Source of the DNA: Hofstenia miamia
Taxonomy: Eukaryota; Xenacoelomorpha; Acoela
DNA length: 64,000 nt
Assembly (NCBI GenBank): GCA_004352715.1
Contig: SCFE01000023.1
Span: 2,366,079-2,430,078 of the forward strand
Direction of reading: 5' to 3'
A program made the position numbers and the translations under genes. Below the pieces are notes generated by a model, which saw only the letters and a program-made list of their open reading frames with translations, was not told where the DNA came from and ran no database searches. Positions within the stretch are counted from its first letter, which is position 1. Every line of letters starts with the position of its first letter. This document shows, in pieces, positions 1-11,168 of this stretch.

Positions 1-915
1 CATGCGATGGTGCAGAAGCCCATGGCGAAATCGGAGAAGGATGCATAGAAGGATTTCATCGTAGAGCAACTTAGCTGTGATCCTACAGTTTTGCTCATTG
101 CAAGCGCAGACCTAGTAAGTAATGTTGGTAATTTTGTAGGGCAACAAACTCATCAGACTAAAAAACTTGTCGATTTTTCGATGTCTTGTCAAGTGGTCAC
201 TCGACACTTGTTAGAGAAAGGAAAATTGGCCAGTGACTTTCTGCACCAATATCAGCTCTATTTAACTGAAAACCCGAATTATGCCTTGATTATCACTTGT
301 CATCAATTCAACAAGGGCTATGAGGGTATTTGTATTGTAGTGTCTGGTGTTAATTCTAACTGGGATTTTGTTACATTTCCGATTGTTCTGGAGGATCTAT
401 CCCATGCTTCTCATTCTGCACTGCTCACCCATGATTGGTTAGTTGATGCAATTAAACCGGTGTCATTTACTCATCCCCTTTTGGTTTGCGCTGATAATGA
501 CAACACCATGCTTGCTTTATTGGATGGTTGATACGACTCTGGCGATATCTCTGTTTATCGTAACGGATGCACGGAGCACGCCTTCATGCAATGCGAAAAA
601 GATCCCGTTTTCAACGCTTCATGTTCAATGTGGGAGAAGTGGAAAGTCATTATAATCAACGGATCAACTCTGATGATGCACTATCCTACTCCATTCCGCA
701 AAAGTCAATAACTCGCCCATGGCGATCTTATTTTTTATCGATTAAGAGCTACAGTGAATAACTATCAATATTATGTGGTTAACGAGGATATCGAAAGTAT
801 GCTCTCCGGACAAGCAAATGTTCAACATGTAAGGATTATTTTGATCAAATGGAATTCGATCGTCCCAATTCACATTTTGCATTGGCTGCATACTTGGTGC
901 TTGCCATCAATCTTG
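1..915 (+). pseudogene. Unrecognised decayed coding frame
   Basis: One forward frame stays coding-like from the window edge to a TAA at 916. It is interrupted only by TAG at 46, TGA at 529 and TAA at 709. The longest open part (91-531, about 146 codons) is of mixed composition, with a segment around ALIITCHQF and another around SNWDFVTFPIVLE. I do not recognise the family. A transposase or retroelement polyprotein decayed by point stops is the likeliest source given the surroundings, but no catalytic motif is visible. The 5' end lies outside the window and the 3' side runs towards the gap at 1076. Confidence 0.35.
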
Positions 916-1075
916 TAAGAATTGAACACGGAGTGGATTCATATAATTCATTAGCTCAATTTTTTGCAAAAACACTGATTGAAAATTGTAAACATTCTTT
1001 GGCTTTACTGAGGTGTTGGCGGCATCTGCCACTGCTTATCTTTCAGGAGTTGACTATTGCACGAAAATTCAGGAT

Positions 1076-2075
1076 NNNNNNNNNNNNNNNNNNNNNNNNN
1101 NNNNNNNNNNNNNNNNNNNNNNNNNNNNNNNNNNNNNNNNNNNNNNNNNNNNNNNNNNNNNNNNNNNNNNNNNNNNNNNNNNNNNNNNNNNNNNNNNNNN
1201 NNNNNNNNNNNNNNNNNNNNNNNNNNNNNNNNNNNNNNNNNNNNNNNNNNNNNNNNNNNNNNNNNNNNNNNNNNNNNNNNNNNNNNNNNNNNNNNNNNNN
1301 NNNNNNNNNNNNNNNNNNNNNNNNNNNNNNNNNNNNNNNNNNNNNNNNNNNNNNNNNNNNNNNNNNNNNNNNNNNNNNNNNNNNNNNNNNNNNNNNNNNN
1401 NNNNNNNNNNNNNNNNNNNNNNNNNNNNNNNNNNNNNNNNNNNNNNNNNNNNNNNNNNNNNNNNNNNNNNNNNNNNNNNNNNNNNNNNNNNNNNNNNNNN
1501 NNNNNNNNNNNNNNNNNNNNNNNNNNNNNNNNNNNNNNNNNNNNNNNNNNNNNNNNNNNNNNNNNNNNNNNNNNNNNNNNNNNNNNNNNNNNNNNNNNNN
1601 NNNNNNNNNNNNNNNNNNNNNNNNNNNNNNNNNNNNNNNNNNNNNNNNNNNNNNNNNNNNNNNNNNNNNNNNNNNNNNNNNNNNNNNNNNNNNNNNNNNN
1701 NNNNNNNNNNNNNNNNNNNNNNNNNNNNNNNNNNNNNNNNNNNNNNNNNNNNNNNNNNNNNNNNNNNNNNNNNNNNNNNNNNNNNNNNNNNNNNNNNNNN
1801 NNNNNNNNNNNNNNNNNNNNNNNNNNNNNNNNNNNNNNNNNNNNNNNNNNNNNNNNNNNNNNNNNNNNNNNNNNNNNNNNNNNNNNNNNNNNNNNNNNNN
1901 NNNNNNNNNNNNNNNNNNNNNNNNNNNNNNNNNNNNNNNNNNNNNNNNNNNNNNNNNNNNNNNNNNNNNNNNNNNNNNNNNNNNNNNNNNNNNNNNNNNN
2001 NNNNNNNNNNNNNNNNNNNNNNNNNNNNNNNNNNNNNNNNNNNNNNNNNNNNNNNNNNNNNNNNNNNNNNNNNNN
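1076..2075. other. Assembly gap (1000 N)
   Basis: Exactly 1000 N, a scaffold spacer whose true size is unknown. The same round size occurs at 4377-5376 and 8503-9502. Any frame read through it is meaningless. Confidence 0.99.
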
Positions 2076-2263
2076 AGTTAGAAAGTAAAGAGGCTTGGGA
2101 AGTATCGACACTTTGCACGATATAGCAAGTTCATTAATATTTCACTTATAATTGTATTATACTTATGCTTATATGTTAAATATATATATTTTTAACATGT
2201 TTGGATCAAAATTGGTAGCTCTAAAAAGAGCTGATTTGGGAGTGAAAGGTACTGCGATGAAGA

Positions 2264-2840
2264 TTAAAGAAGAGGAAGTTGAGGAAGATCGTCACAGGAG
2301 CATAAATTTGGTACGTATAGAGATTCTTCGATAACAGGGTCAATTACTTTTCCAGGATGCTTAGGTAGAAATATGTTGCATGAAGATAAATAAGGTGATG
2401 TCTTGACTGGTGATTTATTCCAATGTTCAGGAATACTTGGCCTTGGCGGACTAATAAAATTACTCGGGCGCTTGCTATTGGGCTTTTGTAGAGTTCTGAT
2501 TAGATTGTTTGAACTAAGAGACTTCCTGGTATTTCCTCTTCGAGGCTTAAATTTATACCCAGGGTTTTCCAGTCTATGCTTCATTTTCAGCGCAGCAGCC
2601 TTTTCATAAAAATATTTCTTTTCCGCGTTTGACAATGCTTTCCGAGTTCAATGCTTAATTCAGAGTGGTTAACAGCTTTCCCTTCTTGAATGATCTTCCT
2701 TCTTTTTTCCGATGAAAAAATAATAAAGATGTTCAATAAAGATATGAATAATAAAGAAGTGCGTGGTAAGTTCATGAGGTATATCATTTCGAATGAATTC
2801 ATCTGTTAATGCATTGCTATTTATATATTTTGCACTCATC
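2264..2840 (-). pseudogene. SOX-like HMG-box gene fragment, frame broken
   Basis: On the minus strand two overlapping frames together spell most of a SOX-type HMG box. SOX proteins bind the DNA minor groove and regulate transcription. The first half (about 2745-2645) carries NIFIIFSSEKRRK and HSELSIELG, matching the family's NAFMVWS..QRRK and NSEISKRLG. The second half (about 2640-2540) carries SNAEKKYFYEKAAALK and ENPGYKFKPRRG, matching ETEKRPF..EA..L and HPDYKYRPRR. At the junction near 2640 the frame shifts by one, and about three residues are missing, including the expected Trp of the G-x-x-W stretch. A third frame upstream has an ATG at 2838-2840, so a second shift near 2750 is possible. 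About 85 basic and Ser/Pro-rich codons follow the box and end at 2264. Either this is a pseudogene or the assembly has small deletions here. Confidence 0.68.
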
Positions 2841-4226
2841 ATAGGCAATTAAGAATTAATTTGATTAACGACGGGACGTAATCAAGATCAGGCCTGCTAA
2901 TCAGGTGCCCGTTGATAAAATTTAACAAATTAACCGACCTGCTGATTACCGCTGATTACGTGCACGTGCAGCCAACAATGAAATGACTTGCAACTTTTTA
3001 TTATTTATAAAAGGAGTTAAACAATATTTACAAATGTAACTATATACAAAAATGTAGAAATTGAAACTACAACTAATTTAATTCAAGCATAATAGAGAAA
3101 TTAAAGGAAATAAACCTTACTTATTCTGCCAAATATTTAGCGAGGGGATGCAGGCTAATTTTATTTGATTTGCAGCAAGTTTTTTTTCTATATGCTGTCA
3201 AATTTTTCGGTATCCATATCCGTACAAATTATTTCTTTTAAAATTGTTCTCTACTTGTATCAAACGTCTGAATTTTGAGTTTATTTTCTATTTGCTGTAA
3301 ATTAAGACGTGTATACAGATATGCTTTGTTAAATTTTGGTGAGCGAATTGCTGTTGTGTGCATGTGCAAATGAAAAAAACTAATAGACCAGCTTATAGCA
3401 GCTTACTTCATACTTATTGGATCTTTCTGTAAAACTCTTAAACTGTGTGATACTGTACCAAACATTTATATTAACTTATATATAAAACAATTGCTTTTTA
3501 ATTTGCCTTAGAATTTATTGAAGACTGTTGAACTTAAATTCGAATCCCTATTACTAAACATATTTTTATGTAATTTTGTGATGCTGCTATGGACAAAGTT
3601 CGAATGCTTTCCAAAACATGATATTTGTTTTGACCTGATTTGATTTTATTGAATTACTATAAAAAATGCATTTTCCAGAAAATTTTTCTTGTGATGTTTA
3701 TATCTTGCCTATGATAACATACAATGTAAATAAATATCACTTCAATCTCATTACAAATTTTAAGTAATGCCTGATATATTTGTATTCGATTAGATTTGAA
3801 ATCAGGAAATCCAATGCTGTGATCAGGATTTTTAGGTCAAGAAATGTTAATTTTCGGCAATTATTAAAGAATTTAGATCCACAGATCGTAAAGTATGCTT
3901 TTATTTTAACTAAGCAATTATTGTCAGATTGTGATTTCTTGATCAGTGGTCAGCCAGATTTCGTACAAGGGCATCCGCTTCTATTGGCGTGGTAATAGAC
4001 ACGTTTTGTGTGCGGCTTGTAAGTTGTCACGGTTTTTACATCAAATGAATTGATTTGATTTCAATTATGACTTGTTGACATTTGATTTAACATGATAAGG
4101 AAAATTATTGCAAATGGATACTTTGATCATTGCTAAAGCATATAGCAATTGTTCCCCATTAAATTGCATTTGCGTTTGAGATATATTAAATAAGAAATTA
4201 AGAATGATTGATGACTATTTTTCTTG
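2841..4226. other. AT-rich non-coding stretch
   Basis: No supported gene. A short region at 2865-2960 repeats CTGATTA/TAATCAG-like words and contains GTGCACGTGCA. The only open frame of note (3780-3995, 71 codons) has no recognisable motif and sits in sequence of background composition. Confidence 0.6.
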
Positions 4227-4376
4227 CTATATATATAATATTATATATATATATATATATATTGTATTAAAACTTTTATTGCTTTTATCGCGACATGTTT
4301 CGACAAACATTGTTGTCATCTTCAAGCATTTGTAGCAATGTTCCCGAATTTTTTCCGTTAAATGTTTTTGATCTTT
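4227..4376 (-). mobile_element. Penelope-like element 3' end (probable)
   Basis: A TA microsatellite at about 4231-4262 is followed by sequence which on the minus strand reads CTTGAAGATGACAAC, then TGTCGAAACATGTCGCG, then an AT-rich tail into the TA run. This arrangement (GA-rich word, a GTCGAAAC-type word, then TA repeats) is typical of Penelope-like 3' ends and resembles the clearer element at 51.95-53.12 kb. No protein domain remains because the gap begins at 4377. Assigned by pattern only. Confidence 0.4.
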
Positions 4377-5376
4377 NNNNNNNNNNNNNNNNNNNNNNNN
4401 NNNNNNNNNNNNNNNNNNNNNNNNNNNNNNNNNNNNNNNNNNNNNNNNNNNNNNNNNNNNNNNNNNNNNNNNNNNNNNNNNNNNNNNNNNNNNNNNNNNN
4501 NNNNNNNNNNNNNNNNNNNNNNNNNNNNNNNNNNNNNNNNNNNNNNNNNNNNNNNNNNNNNNNNNNNNNNNNNNNNNNNNNNNNNNNNNNNNNNNNNNNN
4601 NNNNNNNNNNNNNNNNNNNNNNNNNNNNNNNNNNNNNNNNNNNNNNNNNNNNNNNNNNNNNNNNNNNNNNNNNNNNNNNNNNNNNNNNNNNNNNNNNNNN
4701 NNNNNNNNNNNNNNNNNNNNNNNNNNNNNNNNNNNNNNNNNNNNNNNNNNNNNNNNNNNNNNNNNNNNNNNNNNNNNNNNNNNNNNNNNNNNNNNNNNNN
4801 NNNNNNNNNNNNNNNNNNNNNNNNNNNNNNNNNNNNNNNNNNNNNNNNNNNNNNNNNNNNNNNNNNNNNNNNNNNNNNNNNNNNNNNNNNNNNNNNNNNN
4901 NNNNNNNNNNNNNNNNNNNNNNNNNNNNNNNNNNNNNNNNNNNNNNNNNNNNNNNNNNNNNNNNNNNNNNNNNNNNNNNNNNNNNNNNNNNNNNNNNNNN
5001 NNNNNNNNNNNNNNNNNNNNNNNNNNNNNNNNNNNNNNNNNNNNNNNNNNNNNNNNNNNNNNNNNNNNNNNNNNNNNNNNNNNNNNNNNNNNNNNNNNNN
5101 NNNNNNNNNNNNNNNNNNNNNNNNNNNNNNNNNNNNNNNNNNNNNNNNNNNNNNNNNNNNNNNNNNNNNNNNNNNNNNNNNNNNNNNNNNNNNNNNNNNN
5201 NNNNNNNNNNNNNNNNNNNNNNNNNNNNNNNNNNNNNNNNNNNNNNNNNNNNNNNNNNNNNNNNNNNNNNNNNNNNNNNNNNNNNNNNNNNNNNNNNNNN
5301 NNNNNNNNNNNNNNNNNNNNNNNNNNNNNNNNNNNNNNNNNNNNNNNNNNNNNNNNNNNNNNNNNNNNNNNNNNNN
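4377..5376. other. Assembly gap (1000 N)
   Basis: 1000 N between a Penelope-like 3' end and the middle of a LINE-A copy. Confidence 0.99.
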
Positions 5377-7038
5377 ATTGGCCGTTTTGCTGTCTCTGAG
5401 TCCACCTCAGATGTTGCTGACCAAGTTCGTTCCTCCTCTCTACAATTTGATGTTCTTTCCATTCCTCCACGTCCTGACTCTATATTTGTATCCTTCCATG
5501 TTGTCTGCGATCAAGAGTCTCATCTTGCACTCATGAATCCTGATGTGTGGTCTGAAGGCGTCTTGATACGTTATTACCGCCTCTCTGACGATGAGCGCAA
5601 ATCTTTTGGCCTTCGTCCCCACTGCCGTAATGCGCCTCGCCGTGACTGACTATCTCACTCTGACCTTCCTCCTCCCCACAACTCTGGCTTTTCCGTATTG
5701 CTTGCCAATGTCACAGTCTTGTATCTTTGAACCATCGTCTCAGTTTTTACAATTTCTTCTTGCAGTCTCCTGTTGACTTCATTTTCATCACTGAAATCTG
5801 GCTTGATCCTGACAGTGTTGATTTTCCCAACTCTACTCTTAAAATTCTTTCTCATATGGATCGATCCAGTGGTCGCCATGGAGGTATTCTCATTGCCTCA
5901 CGTTTTCCTAATCTTGATATCCGTCCCATCTCATTCAATTCATTATCCTTCGATTTCTCATGTGGCTGTGCTGTTCTCAGTGACCACATTGTTTCTCTGC
6001 TCTGCGTTTACAACCCTCCTTTGAAAAGTGTCTTTCACATTCCCATCGCTGATTTATCATCTATGTTCGAGTCTTTTCATGACCAGTCTACCTCCAAAGA
6101 CATGTGTCTTTGCGTCTCCGCAAAGCTAATTCCTCGCTATTTGCCCTTTTCCGTAATGTTCCTTTTAATACCTCGTCCGCTGTGAAACTCTCTTTGTTCA
6201 AGTCCATTCCTCGCGCCATTCTTCTCTACGCGTCTCCTTGTTGGTGGCCTTCTCGTGCTTTGTTCCACTCCATGGAACGTTTCCAGAAACGCGCTTTCAA
6301 ATGGATNTTGCTGCAAACTTAAATTGGACTGGACATGTGTCTTTGCGTCTCCGCAAAGCTAATTCCTCGCTATTTGCCCTTTTCCGTAATGTTCCTTTTA
6401 ATACCTCGTCCGCTGTGAAACTCTCTTTGTTCAAGTCCATTCCTCGCGCCATTCTTCTCTACGCGTCTCCTTGTTGGTGGCCTTCTCGTGCTTTGTTCCA
6501 CTCCATGGAACGTTTCCAGAAACGCGCTTTCAAATGGATTTCCTCTTTGGACTATAAAGACGCTCTGCTGAAATTCTCCACTCTCCCGCTGTCACTCTAC
6601 TTCCATGCCTGTGATCTCCTTCTGTTCAATCGACTACTGACTCGCAAATTGGATCTTGATCCTTTTGATTTCATTCAGTTCTCTAATTCCTGCTGCACTC
6701 GCTCTGATGATGTTGTCACCTTCTCCATTCGCCGTACAAAGAAACATCGCACCCTTCACTCGTTTTTCAATCGTGCTTGTACTGCTGCTAATTACATCTT
6801 GACTCGCAACCCTCCAACAGCGATTGATTTCTTTTCTCCGCCACCGAGCTTCAAGAAATCTTTGATGGCTTTCCTCTTTGCTGAGCCCTTCTCCAACTTC
6901 GCCTACTCTTCCATTTGCTCCTATTTCATCTCCTGTGACTGTCCTCGCTGCCGTAAAACTTGACTTGTTTTTATTTCTTGTTGTGTATGCCTTCAGCGGC
7001 TAAATAAAGTCATTGATTTTTATTATTATTATTATTAA
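5377..7038 (+). mobile_element. LINE-A copy 1: CR1/Jockey-like retrotransposon, defective
   Basis: The element enters from the gap in the C-terminal part of ORF1 (to a stop at 5647-5649; HVVCDQESHLAL, LIRYYRLSD). It continues into an apurinic-type endonuclease (RLSFYNFFLQSPVDFIFITE at 5731-5790, then LCVYNPP near 6000). After about 6092 the endonuclease breaks off and joins the ORF2 C-terminal region at 6101; the rest of the endonuclease and the reverse-transcriptase core are absent. The C-terminal region (LLYASPCWWPSRALF, FHACDLLLFNRLLTRKLDL) ends at TGA 6961-6963. The 3' UTR has AATAAA at about 7002 and ends in ATT repeats. A 206-bp piece is present twice (6101-6306 and 6334-6539) with one N between, probably an assembly artefact. 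Cannot transpose as it stands. Confidence 0.85.
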
Positions 7039-7400
7039 AGTAACTTTTTTTGCTTCGACATTGGGAAAGTGCTTCCGCCAGTTCGGAAGGAATATCATCA
7101 ATAGGATATAATAGCGGGAAATATGCTACAAGAGACAATAAAAGTTCTTAAAATCTACAGCTTATACATTTCTTGAGCTGAATAGTAGAACATGACTTGA
7201 CTTTAAGGTCCTTTTGAATGCAATAGTGAGTCCTTTTGTTAGGCGCCCTCTAATTTCTTTCTTTGCATTTTGATTATAGCAGATATGTGTTTCTGTTAAG
7301 AAACAATAACAAATTTTCATATAAAATCGTCGTCATATAATTCAATTTCCCAGCACCCTTCTATATTACAAAGTCGCAGTGTGATCTCGTTACTGTTGTT
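7039..7400. other. Non-coding stretch
   Basis: AT-rich sequence between a LINE-A 3' tail and an ORF1 relic on the other strand. No gene or repeat recognised. Confidence 0.5.
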
Positions 7401-7975
7401 ATCTAGTCATATTTTTTCTACAACCCTGCCGTTTTTTATGACAAAAGACTTGTTTGGTTCCGCAATTTTTCTTCTCTTTTCATTACGGAGTTATTATTGG
7501 CTTTCCATTTCTGCTTTTGTGAGGTCAGGGTTAATGTACACCTTTGCAAAATTTCATGAATCCTTAAGCTCTTTGCTTTTGTTCAGCACATCCTTTGTTT
7601 TCATTAATTCATTGAACTTTACTAGTAATAACTGATAGCCAGTTACCGCTTGCTTGTTGCCAATTCTTTTGACATCAAATTCCGTGACATCTATGTCAAT
7701 CTTGATTTCATTACAAGTCTTGGAAACTAGATCTTTATCATCCACACTTGGTTTCGTCCCCTGTATTACGAGGTTAGCCTCTTTATGCGATTGTTCCTTT
7801 TCTTCTGCTCTAATTTCATGCACAATAGTTGCGCAAGATTTCTGGTCTGTGCGAATGTCCGACGCCATCCAGCGTAAATCCACGTGGTTCCAGATATTCT
7901 TCCTCCCTCTGCTTTGAGCTGCCTCTAGTCACCGTTCCAGGCATCTCTAAATCTAATAAACTGTATAATAAACAG
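7400..7975 (-). mobile_element. LINE 5' end with RRM-type ORF1 relic
   Basis: On the minus strand a leader CTGTTTATTATACAG at about 7973-7959 is followed by ATG at 7948-7946 and an ORF1-like frame: MPGTVTRGSSKQREEE, a shift, then HEIRAEEKEQSHKEANLVIQ, VTEFDVKRIG, LLLVKF and a broken YINPDLTKAE. The order (short coiled coil, NLVI..G, V.RIG, LLVKF, YINPDLT) is that of the nucleic-acid-binding ORF1 proteins of many LINEs (Transposase_22-like RRM). The frame is interrupted after the first 20 codons and again near 7550. The leader is the same as that of LINE-A copies, but this ORF1 is a different protein. Confidence 0.6.
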
Positions 7976-8111
7976 GCACTTGTCTACTATAATTACTAAA
8001 TATTTGTAGGATTCACAAATTTTGAATTCATAACCTCAAGCATCTGCAATCCCTCGGTCTCCTTAAAGAAATTTATTTGCATCGTTTTTTCGCAGTTTAA
8101 TGAAAGTTTGT
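7976..8111 (-). mobile_element. LINE-B reverse transcriptase, detached downstream piece
   Basis: Minus strand: NKLSLNCEKTMQINFF at about 8097-8050. This is the NKL.LN..KT..I.F segment that normally lies a few residues after the W of the LINE RT region. That W is found at the far side of LINE-A copy 2 (near 11822). The spacing is right if the LINE-A block between 8112 and 11815 is removed, so this is the continuation of LINE-B split by a later insertion. Confidence 0.65.
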
Positions 8112-8502
8112 TATAATAATAATAATAATAATCAATGACAGGCTATTTGCCTGTTTATTATACAGTTTAATTAGATTTCAGCTATGCCCCCAATTTCGCT
8201 GTCCGCCCTCAAAAATTTGAGCGATGCCCAGTTTGCCTCCGCTGTTGGTGGTCTGAAGAAAGACGCCATCATTTCGTTGTTACGCCAAGCGGTCTCTGCT
8301 CTCTCTACCTCGACTCCGTCCACCAATGATGGCCCTGGCGTCATATCATCCTTATCTGACTCCCTAACAAAGCTTTCCTCTGATGTTTCCTCTCTGCAAT
8401 CCCAAATGTTCTCCTACAGTGCTGCTGCCTCGCGTTCTGTCTCATCTCTCCCCAATAATCCTGCTCCGAGTTTCACATCCGTGCTTGCTCCTCCTTCTGC
8501 TC
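8112..8502 (+). mobile_element. LINE-A copy 2: 3' tail in minus sense abutting a + strand 5' end with ORF1 N-terminus
   Basis: 8112-8139 is the LINE-A 3' tail read backwards (TAA repeats then TCAATGAC). It is joined directly to a LINE-A 5' end in + sense: leader CTGTTTATTATACAG at 8151-8165, then ATG at 8184 and ORF1 (MPPISLSALKNLSDAQFASA). The ORF1 N-terminus is Ser-rich with heptad-like spacing (SDSLTKLSSDVSSLQSQMF), suggesting a short coiled coil. It runs into the gap at 8503. The inversion relative to the sequence after the gap suggests an inverted 5' segment, as from twin priming, or a scaffold error across the gap. Confidence 0.75.
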
Positions 8503-9502
8503 NNNNNNNNNNNNNNNNNNNNNNNNNNNNNNNNNNNNNNNNNNNNNNNNNNNNNNNNNNNNNNNNNNNNNNNNNNNNNNNNNNNNNNNNNNNNNNNNNN
8601 NNNNNNNNNNNNNNNNNNNNNNNNNNNNNNNNNNNNNNNNNNNNNNNNNNNNNNNNNNNNNNNNNNNNNNNNNNNNNNNNNNNNNNNNNNNNNNNNNNNN
8701 NNNNNNNNNNNNNNNNNNNNNNNNNNNNNNNNNNNNNNNNNNNNNNNNNNNNNNNNNNNNNNNNNNNNNNNNNNNNNNNNNNNNNNNNNNNNNNNNNNNN
8801 NNNNNNNNNNNNNNNNNNNNNNNNNNNNNNNNNNNNNNNNNNNNNNNNNNNNNNNNNNNNNNNNNNNNNNNNNNNNNNNNNNNNNNNNNNNNNNNNNNNN
8901 NNNNNNNNNNNNNNNNNNNNNNNNNNNNNNNNNNNNNNNNNNNNNNNNNNNNNNNNNNNNNNNNNNNNNNNNNNNNNNNNNNNNNNNNNNNNNNNNNNNN
9001 NNNNNNNNNNNNNNNNNNNNNNNNNNNNNNNNNNNNNNNNNNNNNNNNNNNNNNNNNNNNNNNNNNNNNNNNNNNNNNNNNNNNNNNNNNNNNNNNNNNN
9101 NNNNNNNNNNNNNNNNNNNNNNNNNNNNNNNNNNNNNNNNNNNNNNNNNNNNNNNNNNNNNNNNNNNNNNNNNNNNNNNNNNNNNNNNNNNNNNNNNNNN
9201 NNNNNNNNNNNNNNNNNNNNNNNNNNNNNNNNNNNNNNNNNNNNNNNNNNNNNNNNNNNNNNNNNNNNNNNNNNNNNNNNNNNNNNNNNNNNNNNNNNNN
9301 NNNNNNNNNNNNNNNNNNNNNNNNNNNNNNNNNNNNNNNNNNNNNNNNNNNNNNNNNNNNNNNNNNNNNNNNNNNNNNNNNNNNNNNNNNNNNNNNNNNN
9401 NNNNNNNNNNNNNNNNNNNNNNNNNNNNNNNNNNNNNNNNNNNNNNNNNNNNNNNNNNNNNNNNNNNNNNNNNNNNNNNNNNNNNNNNNNNNNNNNNNNN
9501 NN
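8503..9502. other. Assembly gap (1000 N)
   Basis: 1000 N inside LINE-A copy 2; strand sense of the element changes across it. Confidence 0.99.
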
Positions 9503-11150
9503 GTCGACATACAACAGGCAAGATGAGTTGAGAACAGAATGAGGGAGGTCGTTAATGGCAACGAGGAAGAAAAGAACAGCAAACACTGAGCCTTGAGGGG
9601 CACCACTAGTAACGGAGACAGGAAAAGAGGTAGACGAGTTGATTTTGACACACTGGTGGCGATTGGTCAGGTAAGACTGGAACAGTTCGATGAAATCCAC
9701 ATCAAAACCAAATAAATGTAACTTGTCAAGCAGAATGGAATGAGAGAGGCGATCAAACGCTTTTGAGATGTCAAGAAAGATAATACAACCAGGATCATTA
9801 GAATAAACGAAAAACAAGGCGTTCAAAGATGATAGACAGTCGAGATAGAATAGCTATTGGGCGGTAGGACGTGACCTGCGAGGTGGAAAGCTGATTAGAT
9901 TTTAACAGTGGAGAAATCCGAGATGTCTTCCAACAGGCGGGATAGCGCTTAGAGCAGCAAATGAAGGAGTAAAGATGCTTTGAATGGATAGAAAGCGTGG
10001 AGGAGGTTTTATGAATTTTAAAGGAAGGAACACCGTCAGGATAACAAGGACCAGACAACTTGCAAGATTTAAGCATAATAGACATATCATGGGTGCTGAA
10101 ATCAATATCACAAAGTCGGATTAGCGGGAGACAGCAGGTAGACCAGGGCACATTGAGACAAGTTCAGAGAAGTTAGAGACAAAATACGTGTTGAACAGAT
10201 CAGCTTTCTCCAGGTCAGAGTGAGCAGAAAGAAGGTTCCATCTCAACGTGGGGAGCTCAGGAAGAGAAGAGAAGAGAAGCACGCTTTTTATGCCGACGAA
10301 GAACATAAGAAGAAACAACTTGATGTAAGAAAGTGAACCAATCGTCAATTGAGAAGGAAGCACTAAAAACGGACAGCGAAGATAAGAGAGCAGCATTAAG
10401 TGACAGAAAGTCACTGTTAAATCGAGCATATTGTGGAGCAGCCGGATAAGCAGATGGAGAAGTAGAGTTGACGGACAGATTGAAGCAGACGAAAGTGATC
10501 TAACAGCTTAGCAGGAACAGGGATTACAAAAATGTTGAATATGTAATTGGGGTGAGTGCACAGAACCAAATCAAACAGGGAGAAGCTGGAAGTAGGAGAA
10601 AATACAAGTTGTTCAAGAGAATAGCAGGCAAAAACTTCTAAAACTGCAGACACATAAGTGTCAGTAGAGTCGAGCGTATTCCAGCAGACATAAGGAAGAT
10701 TGAAGTCACCACAAACAAGAAAATGAGGACGAATGGAAAAGCCAAGGTGACGAGAGAGCGAGATAGACTGGTCATGAAAAGACTCAAACATAGATGATAA
10801 ATCAGCAATGGGAATGCGAACGGCACTTTTTGAAGGAGGCTTGTAAACGCAGAGCAGAAAAACAATGTGATCACTGAGAACAACAGCACAGCCACAACAG
10901 AAATCGAAGGATAATGAATCGAAAGAAATGGGACGGATGTCAAGGTTAGTAAGACGTGAGGCAATGAGAACACCTCCATAGCGACCACTGGATCGATCCA
11001 TACGAGAAAGAACTTTAAGAGTAGAGTTGGGAAAAACAACACTATCAGCAACGGCAGGATCAAGCCAGTTTTCAGTGATGAAAATGAAGTCAACAGGAGA
11101 CTGCAAGAAGAAATTGTAAAAGCTGAGACGACGATTCAAAGATACAAGAC
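9503..11150 (-). mobile_element. LINE-A copy 2: endonuclease and reverse transcriptase
   Basis: Minus strand, reading from 11150 down: the endonuclease (RLSFYNFFLQSPVDFIFITE near 11120; GDFNLPYVCW near 10690) continues through a linker near 10430. The reverse transcriptase fingers and palm follow: SYRPIAIL near 9880, then FLDISKAFDRLSHSILL near 9760, GAPQGSV near 9600 and YVD at 9510, where the gap cuts motif C. The frame is broken between the endonuclease and RT (near 10430, 10150 and 9830), so no intact ORF2 remains. This is the most complete ORF2 of the family in the window and serves as the reference for the other copies. Confidence 0.85.
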
Positions 11151-11168
11151 NNNNNNNNNNNNNNNNNN

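Noticed and set aside
1005-2125. Long open frames across the N runs (also at 4.3-5.5, 8.4-9.5, 26.6-28.0 kb and others)
   Set aside because: Their length comes from N read as coding; only the short flanking parts carry sequence.
3780-3995. 71-codon forward frame
   Set aside because: No motif, background composition, no splice or start context.
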